The notes beneath the pieces are model-generated. The model made no database searches. It saw only the letters and a list, made by a program, of their open reading frames with translations, and had not been told where the DNA came from. The position numbers were made by a program, and so were the translations under genes. 64,000 nucleotides of DNA from NCBI GenBank assembly GCA_030770535.1, contig JASVEC010000011.1, positions 62,001-126,000 of the forward strand, written 5' to 3'. Origin of the DNA: Batkoa obscura. Its lineage: Eukaryota; Entomophthoromycota; Entomophthoromycetes; Entomophthorales; Batkoaceae. Of the stretch, positions 12,289-22,954 are shown piece by piece (position 1 is the first letter of the stretch; each line of letters opens with the position of its first letter).

Positions 12289-12880
12289 ATGGCCGATACT
12301 CAAAACAACAACGAAAGCGTGCAAAACAGCCGTATTGAAAAAAAAGCCAAAAAAGTCATGGCTCAATTAAACTTAACCCCAGTTACTTCTATTAACCGTG
12401 TCGTTTTCCGTAGGCCCAAGGGTGTAGGTATTATAAATTTATCTTAATTTCACCAAAATTAATCGATTTTTTTAATAAAAGATGATGCTTGCTGTTTCTG
12501 AACCACAAGTATTCAAATCAGCTGATAGCAACATCTACGTTGTTTTAGGTGAAGCTAAAACTGAAGACTTAAACCTTCAAGCTCAACAAGCTGCTCAAGA
12601 ACGTTTACGTGCTGCTGAACAATCCAAACTTGTTGCTGATGCTGAAGCTCCAGCTACTGAAGCTCCAGCTGCTGAAGATGAAGAAAAAGTTGATGAAACT
12701 GGTGTTGACGCTAAAGATATTGAACTTGTTATGACTCAAGCTTCCGTTTCTCGTGCTAAAGCTGTAAAAGCTCTTAAAGAAAATAGCAATGACCTTGTAA
12801 ACGCTATTATGGTAAAATTATTATTTTTTTATTTACTATTTTTTTAATATTTTTTTTTCATTTAGGCTCTTACTACTTAA
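12289..12880 (+). CDS. EGD2: Nascent polypeptide-associated complex subunit alpha
   Basis: Three exons (12289-12423, 12482-12811, 12866-12880) give about 159 aa starting MADTQNNNESVQNSRIEKKA. The NAC domain includes RIEKKAKKVMAQLNLTPV then INRVVFRRPKG and MLAVSEPQVFKSADSNIYVV followed by FGEAK-like LGEAKTEDL. After an Ala/Glu-rich linker comes a C-terminal UBA domain: IELVMTQASVSRAKAVKALK then ENSNDLVNAIMALTT. Residue order matches Egd2/NACA. NAC-alpha pairs with NAC-beta (Egd1/BTF3) at the ribosome exit tunnel, shielding nascent chains and limiting mistargeting to the ER. The final exon is only four codons plus stop. The coding sequence is visibly richer in G+C (GCT, AAC, CTT choices) than its neighbours, consistent with high expression. 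Confidence 0.96.
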
Positions 12881-13328
12881 TCGCCAAATTTTAGCTATTA
12901 AAATTAAATCAATGTTAAAAGTTAATATCAAGTTTTTGTTATATTTTAGGATATATTTGGAATTAAAAATATTGGGAAATGGATTTGAATATTTTATTTG
13001 GAGTTTATTTGCAATGTTATATTAAGGGAAAAGGATAAAAGATAAGGGATAAATATTAGGATGAACATATATGTTAATAGAGTAAATATTTATGAAAGAG
13101 ATTAATTTTATTATTCATTAAACTATAAAGCAGATTAATTTTATTATTCATTAAACTATAAAGCAATATTTATCAACATAGCATTTTTGTTTAAGAGTTT
13201 ATTTAAATATTTGTTATATTTATTATATAAACGAGATATAATTAATTTGATATAATTTATTAAAACATGAATTTATTGAGATAAAATAAATACTTTATAT
13301 TTCTATCGTCTTTTTTTAATTGTTTGAA
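12881..13328. other. Convergent intergenic region with a 33-bp direct repeat
   Basis: AT-rich spacer between the 3' ends of NAC-alpha and Twinkle. No gene is seen; the only structure is the perfect tandem pair annotated separately. Confidence 0.6.
13099..13164 (+). repeat. Two perfect 33-bp tandem copies
   Basis: The unit beginning AGATTAATTTTATTATTC and ending AACTATAAAGC occurs at 13099-13131 and again at 13132-13164 with no mismatch that I can see. The perfect identity suggests a recent slippage duplication. Confidence 0.95.
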
Positions 13329-15569
13329 TTAATTTTTATGAGATTTTAATAACTTATCAAGTTCATTAATCTCCTCAGGAGTTAATTCAATGGACCTATT
13401 AGATTCTTTATCAAATTTAAGTGGTACCATCCCAGTTGTACCATCAAATCGATTCTTTTTAACATCAATATATCTTAAGTCATTTGGTGCATTTTGTAAT
13501 ATCATTACATTATCAGCTTCTTGTGTAATTTTAGCTGATCCAAAAATAGATCCAACGTCTAAAAATTCTCTATCATCTTTTCTAGGATGAACTACTAATG
13601 TTATATGAACATTATATTCTGTTGCAAACTTTCGAAATACACTTAAAGCATCTTCTTGGATTTCATATCTTTCAAATCCTTTACCTAATCCCGAAGTCAT
13701 GAATTGTAAATTATCTATTAAAATATGCTGAACATCATGAGCATAAACAGCATGTTCCATAGCATCAATTACTTCTTTTACTTTAGTACTACCAAAGAAT
13801 TTCATAAAATATAATGGAAGCTAATAAATATAATAAAAATAGTTAATATATAATATTTTAATAATAAATTTATAATAATTACCTGTTGAAATTTTTCTGC
13901 CCAATGATTATATTCTTCTACCTCAGTACCAATTGTCTTACCAGCATATTGAAATAACATTTTTTTAGCTAATCTAGTATTAGATATTTCAAAACTACCC
14001 CACATAGTTGATACACCAGAAGAACAAAAATCTAAAGATAATTGACTTAAAAAAGTAGTTTTACCCATCCCAGTGGGTCCTGAAAAAATAGTTAATTCAC
14101 CTGGTCTAAAACCTTTAATAATTTGATTTAAAGATGGAAAATTTTTAGTTGGTATGCCTTTAACTTGATCTGCATACATAATTTCTAATAATACGGAATC
14201 TTTTAATTTTTCAAAATCAACTACTTTAGAATGAGTTATTAATTTGGATTCTTTAATAAATTCTTTTAAATCATAACCTTTAGCCAAACAATCATAAGCG
14301 GATCTTACTTTTTCTGAATTAGCTGCTTCATTTTTAACTAAATAACATCGATCAAATCCTAATTTACGTGCAAATAATTGAGCTGCATTTTGACCTTGAA
14401 CATCCCCATCAAACCATAAATAAATACGTTTAAATCTTGCTAATAATGGCATATATTCAATTGGTAATTGATAAATATTTTTTGGTAAAGAAACTGAAGG
14501 TATATTTGTAGCTTGATAAACTGACATAGCATCTGCTTCTGTTGGAGTCAAACATATTTCATCACATTCATTAGATATTAAATGATAGCCAAAAAATCCA
14601 GGCTCGGATTTTGTTTTTGGTTCAAAGGTAACAAATTTCTCAGTTGGAAACGTGGAGGCTTTAAATGATACAATTTTATATTGATTTTCGTTTTCATTAC
14701 TGGATGATAAACTGGTTCTTGGAAATATAGCACATGGTATCTTTTCTTTTTTACTTATTTTAGCTGGATCATGAGAAGCTTCAAAATTAGAAAATGAAAT
14801 CCAATAATCTTTTAATGTCTTTTCATCTAATGGACTATTCTCGCCACATAATATATTATAAATAAATTTATTCTCTTCTATATCTTTATATTCAAATTGT
14901 AGCAACTCAGGTACTACTAACTGTCCTAAATTATTTGGTATTGAAGGTGGTTTTTTTAATTTAGTTCTATTCTCTTTAGTTAACATTTTAAATTGTTCCC
15001 AGTTCCCATGAGTACGACAAGAATAACAAAAATAGTTACCATGATCCGGTTTCAAAAATGTTTTTGTAGCTGATATAGAAGAATCATTATGACAGTTGGG
15101 GCAAGTAACTAAAAAATATTTTTCACTATTTTGAACGGATATTTGGCCCATGTTCGATAAAAACTCAGATATCTGTTTCGTCGTTACTGTATTCGGATTA
15201 CTGCTTGGAAATGAAAAATCTTCTGGTTTATTATGTTGTGGTACTTTGTTAATTGCACTTGATTTTGGTTTCACATTTTCTTTTTTAGTCCCCTTTGATT
15301 TATCTGTTGTGGCATAAAAATCAATAGACTCAACCTTTTTTATTTCGGGTTTAACTTTTAACTCATTTAATTGACTTACACTACTATGATACCCTTGAAA
15401 TCGTACATTTATTTCGTTATTTGATACTATTATTAAAACCGATGATTTAATATATATTATAATTTATTACATTGTAATTACCTGACTTAATAGCACTAAA
15501 ATTATTGTTATTATTAATCCTTTTTACTACTTTATCTAGTTTTATCGGTATTTTATTTAATTTATACAT
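13329..15569 (-). CDS. TWNK: Twinkle, mitochondrial DNA helicase (primase-helicase)
   Basis: Three exons: MYKLNKIPIKLDKVVKR from ATG 15569, a short intron, a long exon down to 13883, a 62-bp intron (13821-13882), and 13820-13329; about 707 aa. The basic N-terminus looks like a mitochondrial targeting sequence. A zinc ribbon follows (TCPNC near residues 138-141 and CYSC near 163-166). Next is a TOPRIM domain (LTPTEADAMSVYQ; IYLWFDGDVQGQNAA) and then the RecA-like helicase: GPTGMGKTTFLSQL Walker A, GSFEIS, HILIDNLQFM Walker B, LVVHPRK, and GSAKITQEADNVMIL ending in DVKKNRFDGTTG. Twinkle is the hexameric replicative helicase of mtDNA. All four zinc-ligand cysteines are present, which animal Twinkle has lost, so primase function is possible. 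The 5' end faces FMC1 348 bp away, another mitochondrial gene. Confidence 0.93.
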
Positions 15570-15917
15570 TCGATTAAATTACAAAGAGTATTTTATTTTA
15601 TTTTCGATCCAAATCATAAATATGCACAGTTTCAGTGTAATTTACTTTAAAAGTATTCAATTTACTCGATCAAATAAGCTAATGAAATAATAATTGAAGA
15701 TTGATATCAATAGTAATAATAATTAACATCATAAAATATATATAATTAAAACCAATATCACATACTAACTAATTTAAATATATTAGCACTCAATATCACA
15801 CTAACAGCTCACATTCTTCAAAAACTCACCCAGTCTACATTTCAACCAATAAAGTCAAAGCATTTTAAACTAAACTAAACTAATTCAATTCAAGTTTTTC
15901 TAATATTCATCTTTAAG
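15570..15917. promoter_or_regulatory. Bidirectional intergenic region between TWNK and FMC1
   Basis: 348 bp separate the start codons of two divergently transcribed genes for mitochondrial proteins, so it must contain both 5' untranslated regions and promoters. It is AT-rich, with a short AAACT repeat near 15868 but no motif I can name. Co-regulation is inference from arrangement only. Confidence 0.5.
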
Positions 15918-16396
15918 ATGTCACGTATCGTATCGAGTCAAGGTAGTAAAGTATTTCAACAGCTTATGCAAGAAGTGAAGTTACAGGTAATCTATTATAT
16001 CAACTAAAAAAATCAATATTAAAAGTAATCTATTTAGACTACGACTTATAAACATCCAATCATTAGCAATTATTTTCAATCAAAATTTGAACCATTATCT
16101 ATTGAAAAAGAGAGTGAATTATCAACTTCAGCTATTAAGTTATATAAAGAAGCTGATGAAATTAGTATCTTTTTAGAACATCGTCGTAAACATAAAGTAA
16201 ATATTTTCATCCTCTGTATTTTATTATTTTTGATTCTAAAATTAATATTAATCATTTTTAGCACTTAACTGATCTTTATGCTCCAGTAGTAGGTGAAGAA
16301 GAAAGGGTAACTGCTTCAGCTAAAAGAGTTGGTTTACAATTACCTAAAACGTTTGATGGTTTGGGTATAGATACTGGTGATATTAAAAAAGAATAG
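15918..16396 (+). CDS. FMC1: FMC1-like mitochondrial ATP synthase assembly factor
   Basis: Three exons (15918-15986, 16038-16196, 16262-16396) give 120 aa from MSRIVSSQGSKVFQQLMQEV to a TAG stop. The pattern matches human FMC1/C7orf55 and yeast Fmc1 along the whole length: an N-terminal helix FQQLMQEVKL (LYR-like LRELRYL in human), a central helix ending FLEHRRKHK (human LLRSIRKHV), and the C-terminal ERVTASAKRVGLQLPKTFDG (human ERSVEESAGLVGLKLPHQPGG). Fmc1 is a matrix protein that stabilises Atp12 during F1-ATPase alpha-subunit assembly. Length is typical (human 113 aa). The gene is head-to-head with Twinkle. Confidence 0.85.
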
Positions 16397-16672
16397 AGTT
16401 AGAAAAGGGACTAAATGAAGAATAATAAATTTTATTTGATTTAAATGGTTTAAAAGGCTTTATTTTAGTAAAAGGTGTTTTTAATAATATTATACAGATG
16501 AATCAATTGTTTTCGTCGATACTCATATAATTTTTGTTATTGAAATATATCTAAGCAACTATATAAATTACTAAACTTTTTCGATACCTTTATTTCACAT
16601 AAAACCTTCCCTTCAAACTAAAAAAACAATTATAATTCTTATGATTTTTATTTCGTATTTTCAATTTTGATC

Positions 16673-18660
16673 TCATAACAGGTCTTCAATCTCATCCATA
16701 AATCTAGTATAATCATCCTTCTTTTCTTCATTTACTTTTTCTACGCTCACCACTTTAGACTGCTCTTTAGCAGTTGTTTTAGGTGGAGGTGGAGCTAAAA
16801 ACGATTTAACAGGGGGTGGTTTAAAAGCCATTGGCTTAATCAACGGCACTGGTTTAACACTTTCAACGCTAGGACCATCTAAATTGGGAGCCGCATTAAT
16901 AGAAGGTTTAAATAATTTAATACCTTGAGAATGAATCGAATTAGATTTAGTAGTTGTATTTGGTAAAGTAAATGGTATTTCTTGTTTAGTTGAATTATTA
17001 GATTGTTCTTGTTCTGTTGTACTTTCTTTTGGTTCCACTTTCATTTTCTTTCTTAAAGCCAAAGGTACAAACGCTGTTAGCTCTTTTTGTAAATCTCGTA
17101 ATTTGGGTTCAGCACTTATCACTATTGGTGCCGGTGGTTGTTCATTTCCTTCTTCTGATTGATTTAGTTTATTATTTGGTATTTCTTTTAACCCTCGTTT
17201 TTTATTATTGTTTATGCTATTATTTTGTGGGTTTGTTACGTTAGTATTGGGTTGTCCTGAATCTAAAATTAAATCAATATAGTTTAAAATTAATGAATAA
17301 AAATTACTTGTTTGCCCCCTATTATAAAATTGCGGAGGTTGATAGAAACTTGAATTAGGAGCAGGAGGTGGATTTCTAGGTGGCATATTGTTTTGATGAA
17401 AGGGATGTATGGGATGTCCTATTGGTCCATAATAACCATTATATCCCATTGGACCTGGCCCATGCATAGGAAATGGTAATGATGGTGGAATTCTAATTGC
17501 TTTACTGACGGGTTTCTTGGGCGCTTCAGTTTTCTCTTGATCTTTTTTATTATCAACGCGTTCTGCTTTTTTGTCATTTGAATCAACTTTTTCGGTTTCT
17601 TTTGGCGTATTGTTTGATTTAATAAATTTTAATTTAAAAGGCTCTTTTATCTTAGCATAACTTGGTGGAGGTCCTTTTGGGAGCGATGGTAAGTAATCTA
17701 TGCTTGGGATTTTACTAATAGCAAATGGTGGGACCTCTCCAAGAGATTTGGGGACAATCTCTTCATCAATTGTTTTGTTTTCAATTTTATTACTTTTTGG
17801 CTTTTCATTATTGACTCCATCTTTATCGTTTTCTTGCGTTTGAATAATAATGTTCTTATCTATTTCTTCTTCTTGAGAATCTTCATCTGAAGTTACATCT
17901 GAGCCGGAATCCTTATCGTCTTCATCTTTAACAAATGATTAGATTAATGTAATTTATAGATAATTTATTACCTTGTTCAGATTTCTCTTTTTCTTCTTCA
18001 TTTTCATCAATTTCAACTGATTCTAGTGGGATGTCTACAAACATTATTTAATATGATTTTTTTACAATAATACAAATTAAATTAAACTCACCAATTTCCC
18101 GATAAGGCATACCTGGAGGAGGTACACCAAGAGGATTTAAAGTAGGATGATAATAAAATGAACGGCGAGGATCTTTTGGTATCTTAACTTCAACATCTGG
18201 AATAATTGGGCCTGAAGTTTTTGTAGGTTTACTATTTTTTTTAAACTCTTCAATCTTTGATTTTCCAGCTATTAATCGAGCCAGCTTGGACTTCCCAGTT
18301 GCATCCAGTTGTCCATTTTCATCTTTTTAAATAGTTAATAACTCATTTTATAATTATGGCCATGAGCAATTACCCAAAAATTGATATTTTTCTATTTCGG
18401 CTGCTACACTCCTTGGGTCCCTTTTTAACAATGCCTCATCTCTCGTCTTTTTACGTTCTTCTTTGTTCTATATGTTTTTAGATTAATTTTTGGTAGATTA
18501 TTATACTTCAAACTACCTTTTTAACTTCTCTTTTACGCTGTGCTTTTCCTATAATAGTTGATTAACCTTTATTTCCTTATGAATATTATTTTTTAGTAGC
18601 AGTAACAATTTACTTACTGTGTGCTTCCGCTGGATTCACAGCCCTTTCTTTTTTTGCCAT
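16673..18660 (-). CDS. WBP11: WBP11-like pre-mRNA splicing factor
   Basis: Multi-exon minus-strand gene from ATG 18660 (MAKKERAVNPAEAHRKAQRK) to TGA at 16673. The N-terminus with RKAQRKREVKKNKEERKKTR, then EALLKRDPRSVAAEIEKYQF, matches the nuclear-localising start of WBP11/SIPP1 (ARKRELKKNKKQRMM...KDPKQIIRDMEKLDEMEF). The middle has PRRSFYYHPTLNPLGVPPPG, acidic DEDDKDSGSDVTSDE, and proline-rich runs able to bind WW domains. The end has LTAFVPLALRKKMK and YTRFMDEIEDLL, corresponding to the conserved FVPTALRV and YEAFMKEMEGLL. WBP11 binds PQBP1/Npw38 and PP1 and is needed for splicing. Early exons are very short. Mid-protein sequence is low complexity and only its composition is conserved. Confidence 0.85.
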
Positions 18661-19150
18661 CTTTTTTGAATTTTTATAAAACTAAAAATTGAAAATAATG
18701 AAACAGAAATTTAAGCTTCTTGGCAAAAGTATGTCAAATATTTAAATAGAGTTGTAGCTGTTTAAGTTCATTATGCTGTGTCGATAATTTAAAGCTTGAT
18801 AGTTGAGGATTTATTCTCAAATGAACAGTTAGCCAGTACCAATTTGACTTTAAACAGCTATATTTTAAATTCTATAAACAGTAATAATTTACTATACTAT
18901 TAGTTTATCAAAAGTTATATTCAATATCAATGTAATTTTATATCACTATAGTTGATCGTAAAAACACATATTTATAAAGTAAAAAAATAATTTTATTAAA
19001 ATGAGAAGGTTAACTAGAAACTAGAGAGCAGTAAAACAGAAAACTAATACTTTATACCCTACATTATTAACTTACAGTAATAAATAATTAAACTTAAACT
19101 AATAGTGAGATCAAAAATCTTTCAACTTAAATTAGTTCTTAAACTATTAT
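18661..19150. other. Intergenic region, no gene seen
   Basis: About 490 bp upstream of WBP11 and downstream of the amino-acid transporter, both on the minus strand. AT-rich, with no coding frame or RNA gene recognised. Confidence 0.6.
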
Positions 19151-20434
19151 TTAAACTTTTGCGTCTGCTGCAAAATGGGCAACTAAAGACTTGATAGCAT
19201 CAATAGCTCCCAAAATACATCCTATCAATCCTACAACGATAACGATGAACATCCATATGTATTCATACCATTTTCTATCGCGCCATCCGTATAATTTCAA
19301 ATGACAGATAACTGGAATAACGAATACAATCATGCAATTAGCTAAGGCACCAACCAAAGACATAAAATCGCCGAAGTAAGGTACGTAAACAGCAATCACA
19401 GTTAAGATACCTGTAATCAATACTCTTAATGAAAAACGAATCACGAACTCCTTAATTGGTCCCATATGATCACGATTGATATTAAAAGAGTTTTCCATTT
19501 CTAATGAAAACCCACATAAAAGGATAGGGGCGGCTGCAATGACATGGAAAGTGATGAAAGCGGTGGCTACTACATTAGCAACACCTTGAGGGATAGAGTT
19601 TAAAACAGGAGATTCTACGATTCTTCCATAAACATAATAACCAACTACACTGATAATAATATAAAATACAGAAACTGTAACCATGGAAGAGAACAACATC
19701 CTGCGCCATGCTCTTGGATTTTTCATACTGGCTTCTACATGAGGATAGACAACATTACCACCATAAGAAAAGGAAATTGTTGCTAAAGCAATAGGTATAC
19801 CTTCCCATAAAACAACGTCATGCTTGGGATCTGTTTGGTTTGGAATATCAATAACTCCAGTAACAACGGTTACTACAATCACGACTAAGGTAGCCAAAGC
19901 GCCAAAAACAGATAAGAAGGATACTTCACGCATATTCTTAAAGAGGGAATAAGGAATTAGGACAAGTACACCACCTACTAAGGTCATCAATTTCATATCA
20001 AGGACAATATTATAAGTAGCAAACATTCTGGTCAAATTAAGACCAGTCAATAAAATAAATAAACAGGAAGCACCCAACATGATAGCATAATGGAAAAACT
20101 GAACAAAGACACGACCAAATTTGCCAAATGCTTCTTCACCAACATCAGGGTAACTCGATAAACGTTTCCCAGGTTTATAGTAAAGACACTCGATCAATAA
20201 GTTACCGGTATACCAAGCAATAGCAGCTGATAAAACAATAAAAATAAGGGAAACCCAACCACCTACAGCTAAAGTGTTTGGTAATCCTAAGGTACCGGTA
20301 CCAGCAATGATACACACTACATTGAAAAAGGCACCAAAGGTAGATCCTGTCCTACCAAAATCATGTGCATCTCCACCTTCTACAGGCTCACCTATTTCAT
20401 TACGGAAATCTTCTACTTTTTTCTCAGTAGCCAT
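19151..20434 (-). CDS. AAAP-family amino-acid transporter (intronless)
   Basis: A single 427-codon exon from ATG 20434. After a ~30-residue hydrophilic N-terminus (MATEKKVEDFRNEIGEPVEG) there are about eleven hydrophobic spans. The first contains AFFNVVCIIAGTGTLGLPNT, the signature of the amino acid/auxin permease (AAAP/SLC36-38) family, followed by WYTGNLLIECLYYKPGKRL. Another span has ISFSYGGNVVYPHVEASMKN, also typical. It resembles fungal neutral/aromatic amino-acid permeases of the Mtr type and vacuolar Avt transporters; substrate and membrane (plasma or vacuole) cannot be decided. It differs from most neighbours in lacking introns and in its markedly higher G+C with C-ending codons. This could reflect high expression, a retrocopy or transfer. 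Confidence 0.92.
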   Translation of the reverse strand: MATEKKVEDFRNEIGEPVEGGDAHDFGRTGSTFGAFFNVVCIIAGTGTLGLPNTLAVGGWVSLIFIVLSAAIAWYTGNLLIECLYYKPGKRLSSYPDVGEEAFGKFGRVFVQFFHYAIMLGASCLFILLTGLNLTRMFATYNIVLDMKLMTLVGGVLVLIPYSLFKNMREVSFLSVFGALATLVVIVVTVVTGVIDIPNQTDPKHDVVLWEGIPIALATISFSYGGNVVYPHVEASMKNPRAWRRMLFSSMVTVSVFYIIISVVGYYVYGRIVESPVLNSIPQGVANVVATAFITFHVIAAAPILLCGFSLEMENSFNINRDHMGPIKEFVIRFSLRVLITGILTVIAVYVPYFGDFMSLVGALANCMIVFVIPVICHLKLYGWRDRKWYEYIWMFIVIVVGLIGCILGAIDAIKSLVAHFAADAKV

Positions 20435-22191
20435 TATTAAATTTCAATACAAAATTGGGGTTTTAAATTAATTTGGTCACAGGTTAAGGGTATTAAAGGG
20501 TGTCAAGGGACTGTTAATTGAATCAAAAAATAAAAAAGAGGGAAGTCAAATAGAACTTATTTATACTTATTATGAGGTAATGACCTTGAGAAAAGTAAAA
20601 TAAAACTTGTAAAGAAATCAAGTTTGAATAAATAATCTCGCTCAATCTTGACTGCATCTATTTATAATCCTCTTTTTTGATGTATCATTCTTAATAATAT
20701 AAAAATCTATTTTCCACTTTCATTATTAAAATGAGTCTTATTGGGTGATAGTCGAGAATAACAAATAAAAAGGAAAATTGTATTTTTTAGACTAAATATG
20801 TAACTCGAACGTTTATTTAAAAGGCAATTTCGAGTGATAAAGCAGCATGACTCACTTAACAACTTTATTAAATTCGAGCATATTTACTAATTTAATTAAA
20901 CTTATTATTTCCCAGGATCATACGAGTGTCAAATCTCCAAATAATGTTAAAGCAAAGAATACTTCTCTTCTTAATCCATATTATGCAATATGGAATACTT
21001 ATGTTTATTTACCATAAAGGATACCAGCAGATATAAAAATGTATTAGAGTACATGACTCTTAACATTTAAAGTATATTCGTATTGATTTTCAGGTCACTC
21101 GTTAGCCACCATCAGCTGATAAGTCATAGTATGCCACCACCCTTTTTTACTGGTTTAATTTTAAGCTAAAATAAAGCCAATGAAAACTGATTATCTCGAA
21201 ATATAAAATTTTGATAATGATAAGATTGGAATTAAGTTAAGTAGAATAATAAAAATGTATTAATAATAACAATAAAATGAGCTCTTCGGTATTTTCAATC
21301 TTCTCCATGTTAGAATTCTTATCTTAAAATACTTTAAAGATTTATGTTATGTTATAATAGGTCACTCAAATAACTTTAAAAATGTAGTTACTTTTTGTAT
21401 ATTTTTTTAATGTTTGATAAATTTCATTGTTGAAAAGGTTCTCGACATATTAGGCACTTTGCTTTAATTTTTAGGTAACACTTAAGCACCCAAAACCTTA
21501 GTTAGCATTTTTATTATGAACTCAAAGCAGCTGGAAAATTATCCTTTTTAAAAATAGGATCTATAAATTGTATATGAATAATGTTTCATGAGTTTATTTT
21601 TAATTTTTATTCAAAGGAGATTTAAAGTAACATTAAAAAAATATTACATTTTATTCTGTTAAAAAATTATTGGAAATGTTTTAATAAACTTATTTAAAAT
21701 AGCTGTCACTTAATTAGTTGTATAATTATATAATTGTTTATTTATATATTTTTAAAAATGATGATTTTATATAAATCAAAAATATAAACATACTTGTTAT
21801 AACATTAGAAATTTATATTATATTTACTATTAACTATTGATTTATCATAATGAAATAAGGAGAAATAAATAAGATGGTTTTTATTTTTATAAAGATTCGG
21901 ATATTTTAAATCCTGTTATAAATGGTCTTCAATTTATCATTGTGTATAAAAGTTTATAAAACTTAACTAGGTTTGATATGCAGGTAAGCCAAAGGTTCGT
22001 AATGTAAAGAGTTTGTAAGTGTGGTGCATGAAATCCAATGTCTATTGGATGAATGATGAATAAAATATATATCAAGCTTTGTATTAGTTGAATTATGCAT
22101 CTTTGAGATACAACCAAAGAACTGGCTATCCCTGAAAAAGTATAATTAGTAAACAAAATAATGCTTTAAGAACACAGAACAATTCAGCTTT

Positions 22192-22230
22192 ATTCATCTT
22201 TAAAATTTTAATTAGATCTCAAAGATGAAT
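22192..22230 (+). repeat. Perfect 10-bp inverted repeat
   Basis: ATTCATCTTT at 22192-22201 is matched by AAAGATGAAT at 22221-22230, with a 19-nt loop. It lies 26 bp before the MITE-like element. This could be a hairpin or chance in AT-rich sequence. Confidence 0.6.
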
Positions 22231-22256
22231 AATCTAGTTTAATAGAACTTGGTATA

Positions 22257-22352
22257 TGGGGATGTGTTTTTGTTTAAAAATTTTACTAACAATCTTTCCG
22301 CTGAAATAGCGCTTAAAAATGGAAAAAATAATGAAGTCAAAAAAAACACCCT
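22257..22352 (+). mobile_element. MITE-like element, copy A
   Basis: About 96 bp beginning TGGGGATGTGTTTTTGTTT and ending CAAAAAAAACACCCTCATA-like sequence. The ends are imperfect inverted repeats (TGGGGATGTTTTTTTG against CAAAAAAAACACCCC). The interior is shared with three other copies (TTTTACTAACAATCTTTCC, GAAAAAATAATGAAG). It cannot encode a protein, so it would be non-autonomous. Confidence 0.8.
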
Positions 22353-22777
22353 CATATCTTTTATTTAGAATACATGTAACAGACTTAGCTAAAAAAACTC
22401 CACACCCTATACCTGCAACCCCTTCGCTTAGAGAACTTTTTAACCTCCCCCTGTATTATGATCTAATATAATAAAATAATAAAGAAGCAATTTAAATTTA
22501 AATTTTATGTCAGTATAAAAAAACTGTGGTTAATTCATTATATTAGAAAAGATTTTTGTATGTAATTGAGTGCTCAAACTTGTTATTACCATTAGTATTA
22601 AATATATTTATTTAAACTTATAAAAAAATAATAGTAGCTTAAATTTGAATAATAAACAAACTTATATTCACAAGGTGATAATTTGTAATTTATAAATAAA
22701 ATAAATCAATTGCGTTTAAACTATTGCTTTATATATTTTTATTTGAGTAATTGAATTTAATAAATTAATATTGATAA

Positions 22778-22845
22778 TTTTATTTTATTTTATTTTATTT
22801 TATTTTATTTTATTTTATTTTATTTTATTTTACTTTATTTTACTT
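22778..22845 (+). repeat. TTTTA pentanucleotide microsatellite
   Basis: About thirteen TTTTA units, the last few with a C substitution, downstream of EDE1's 3' end. Confidence 0.9.
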
Positions 22846-22954
22846 ATTCAATATCAAGCTATCATGTTGCTTATCAAAACATTTTTTATAAAACAAATAA
22901 TTTAAAAAACTTCATAAAAAATTTAATAAATTAAATTATAGGAATATTTTGTTA

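Larger units (their letters stand above)
20435..22954. other. 2.5-kb gene-poor region with MITE and microsatellite
   Basis: No convincing coding region on either strand. A 75-codon minus-strand frame near 21929-22156 has no family resemblance and no coding bias. The region contains a MITE-like element (22257-22352), a small perfect inverted repeat just before it, and a TTTTA microsatellite (22778-22845). The part next to 20434 is the promoter of the transporter. Confidence 0.6.

Noticed and set aside
21929-22156. 75-codon minus-strand open frame in the long spacer
   Set aside because: No family resemblance, mixed hydrophobic composition typical of AT-rich random frames, no supporting exons on either side.
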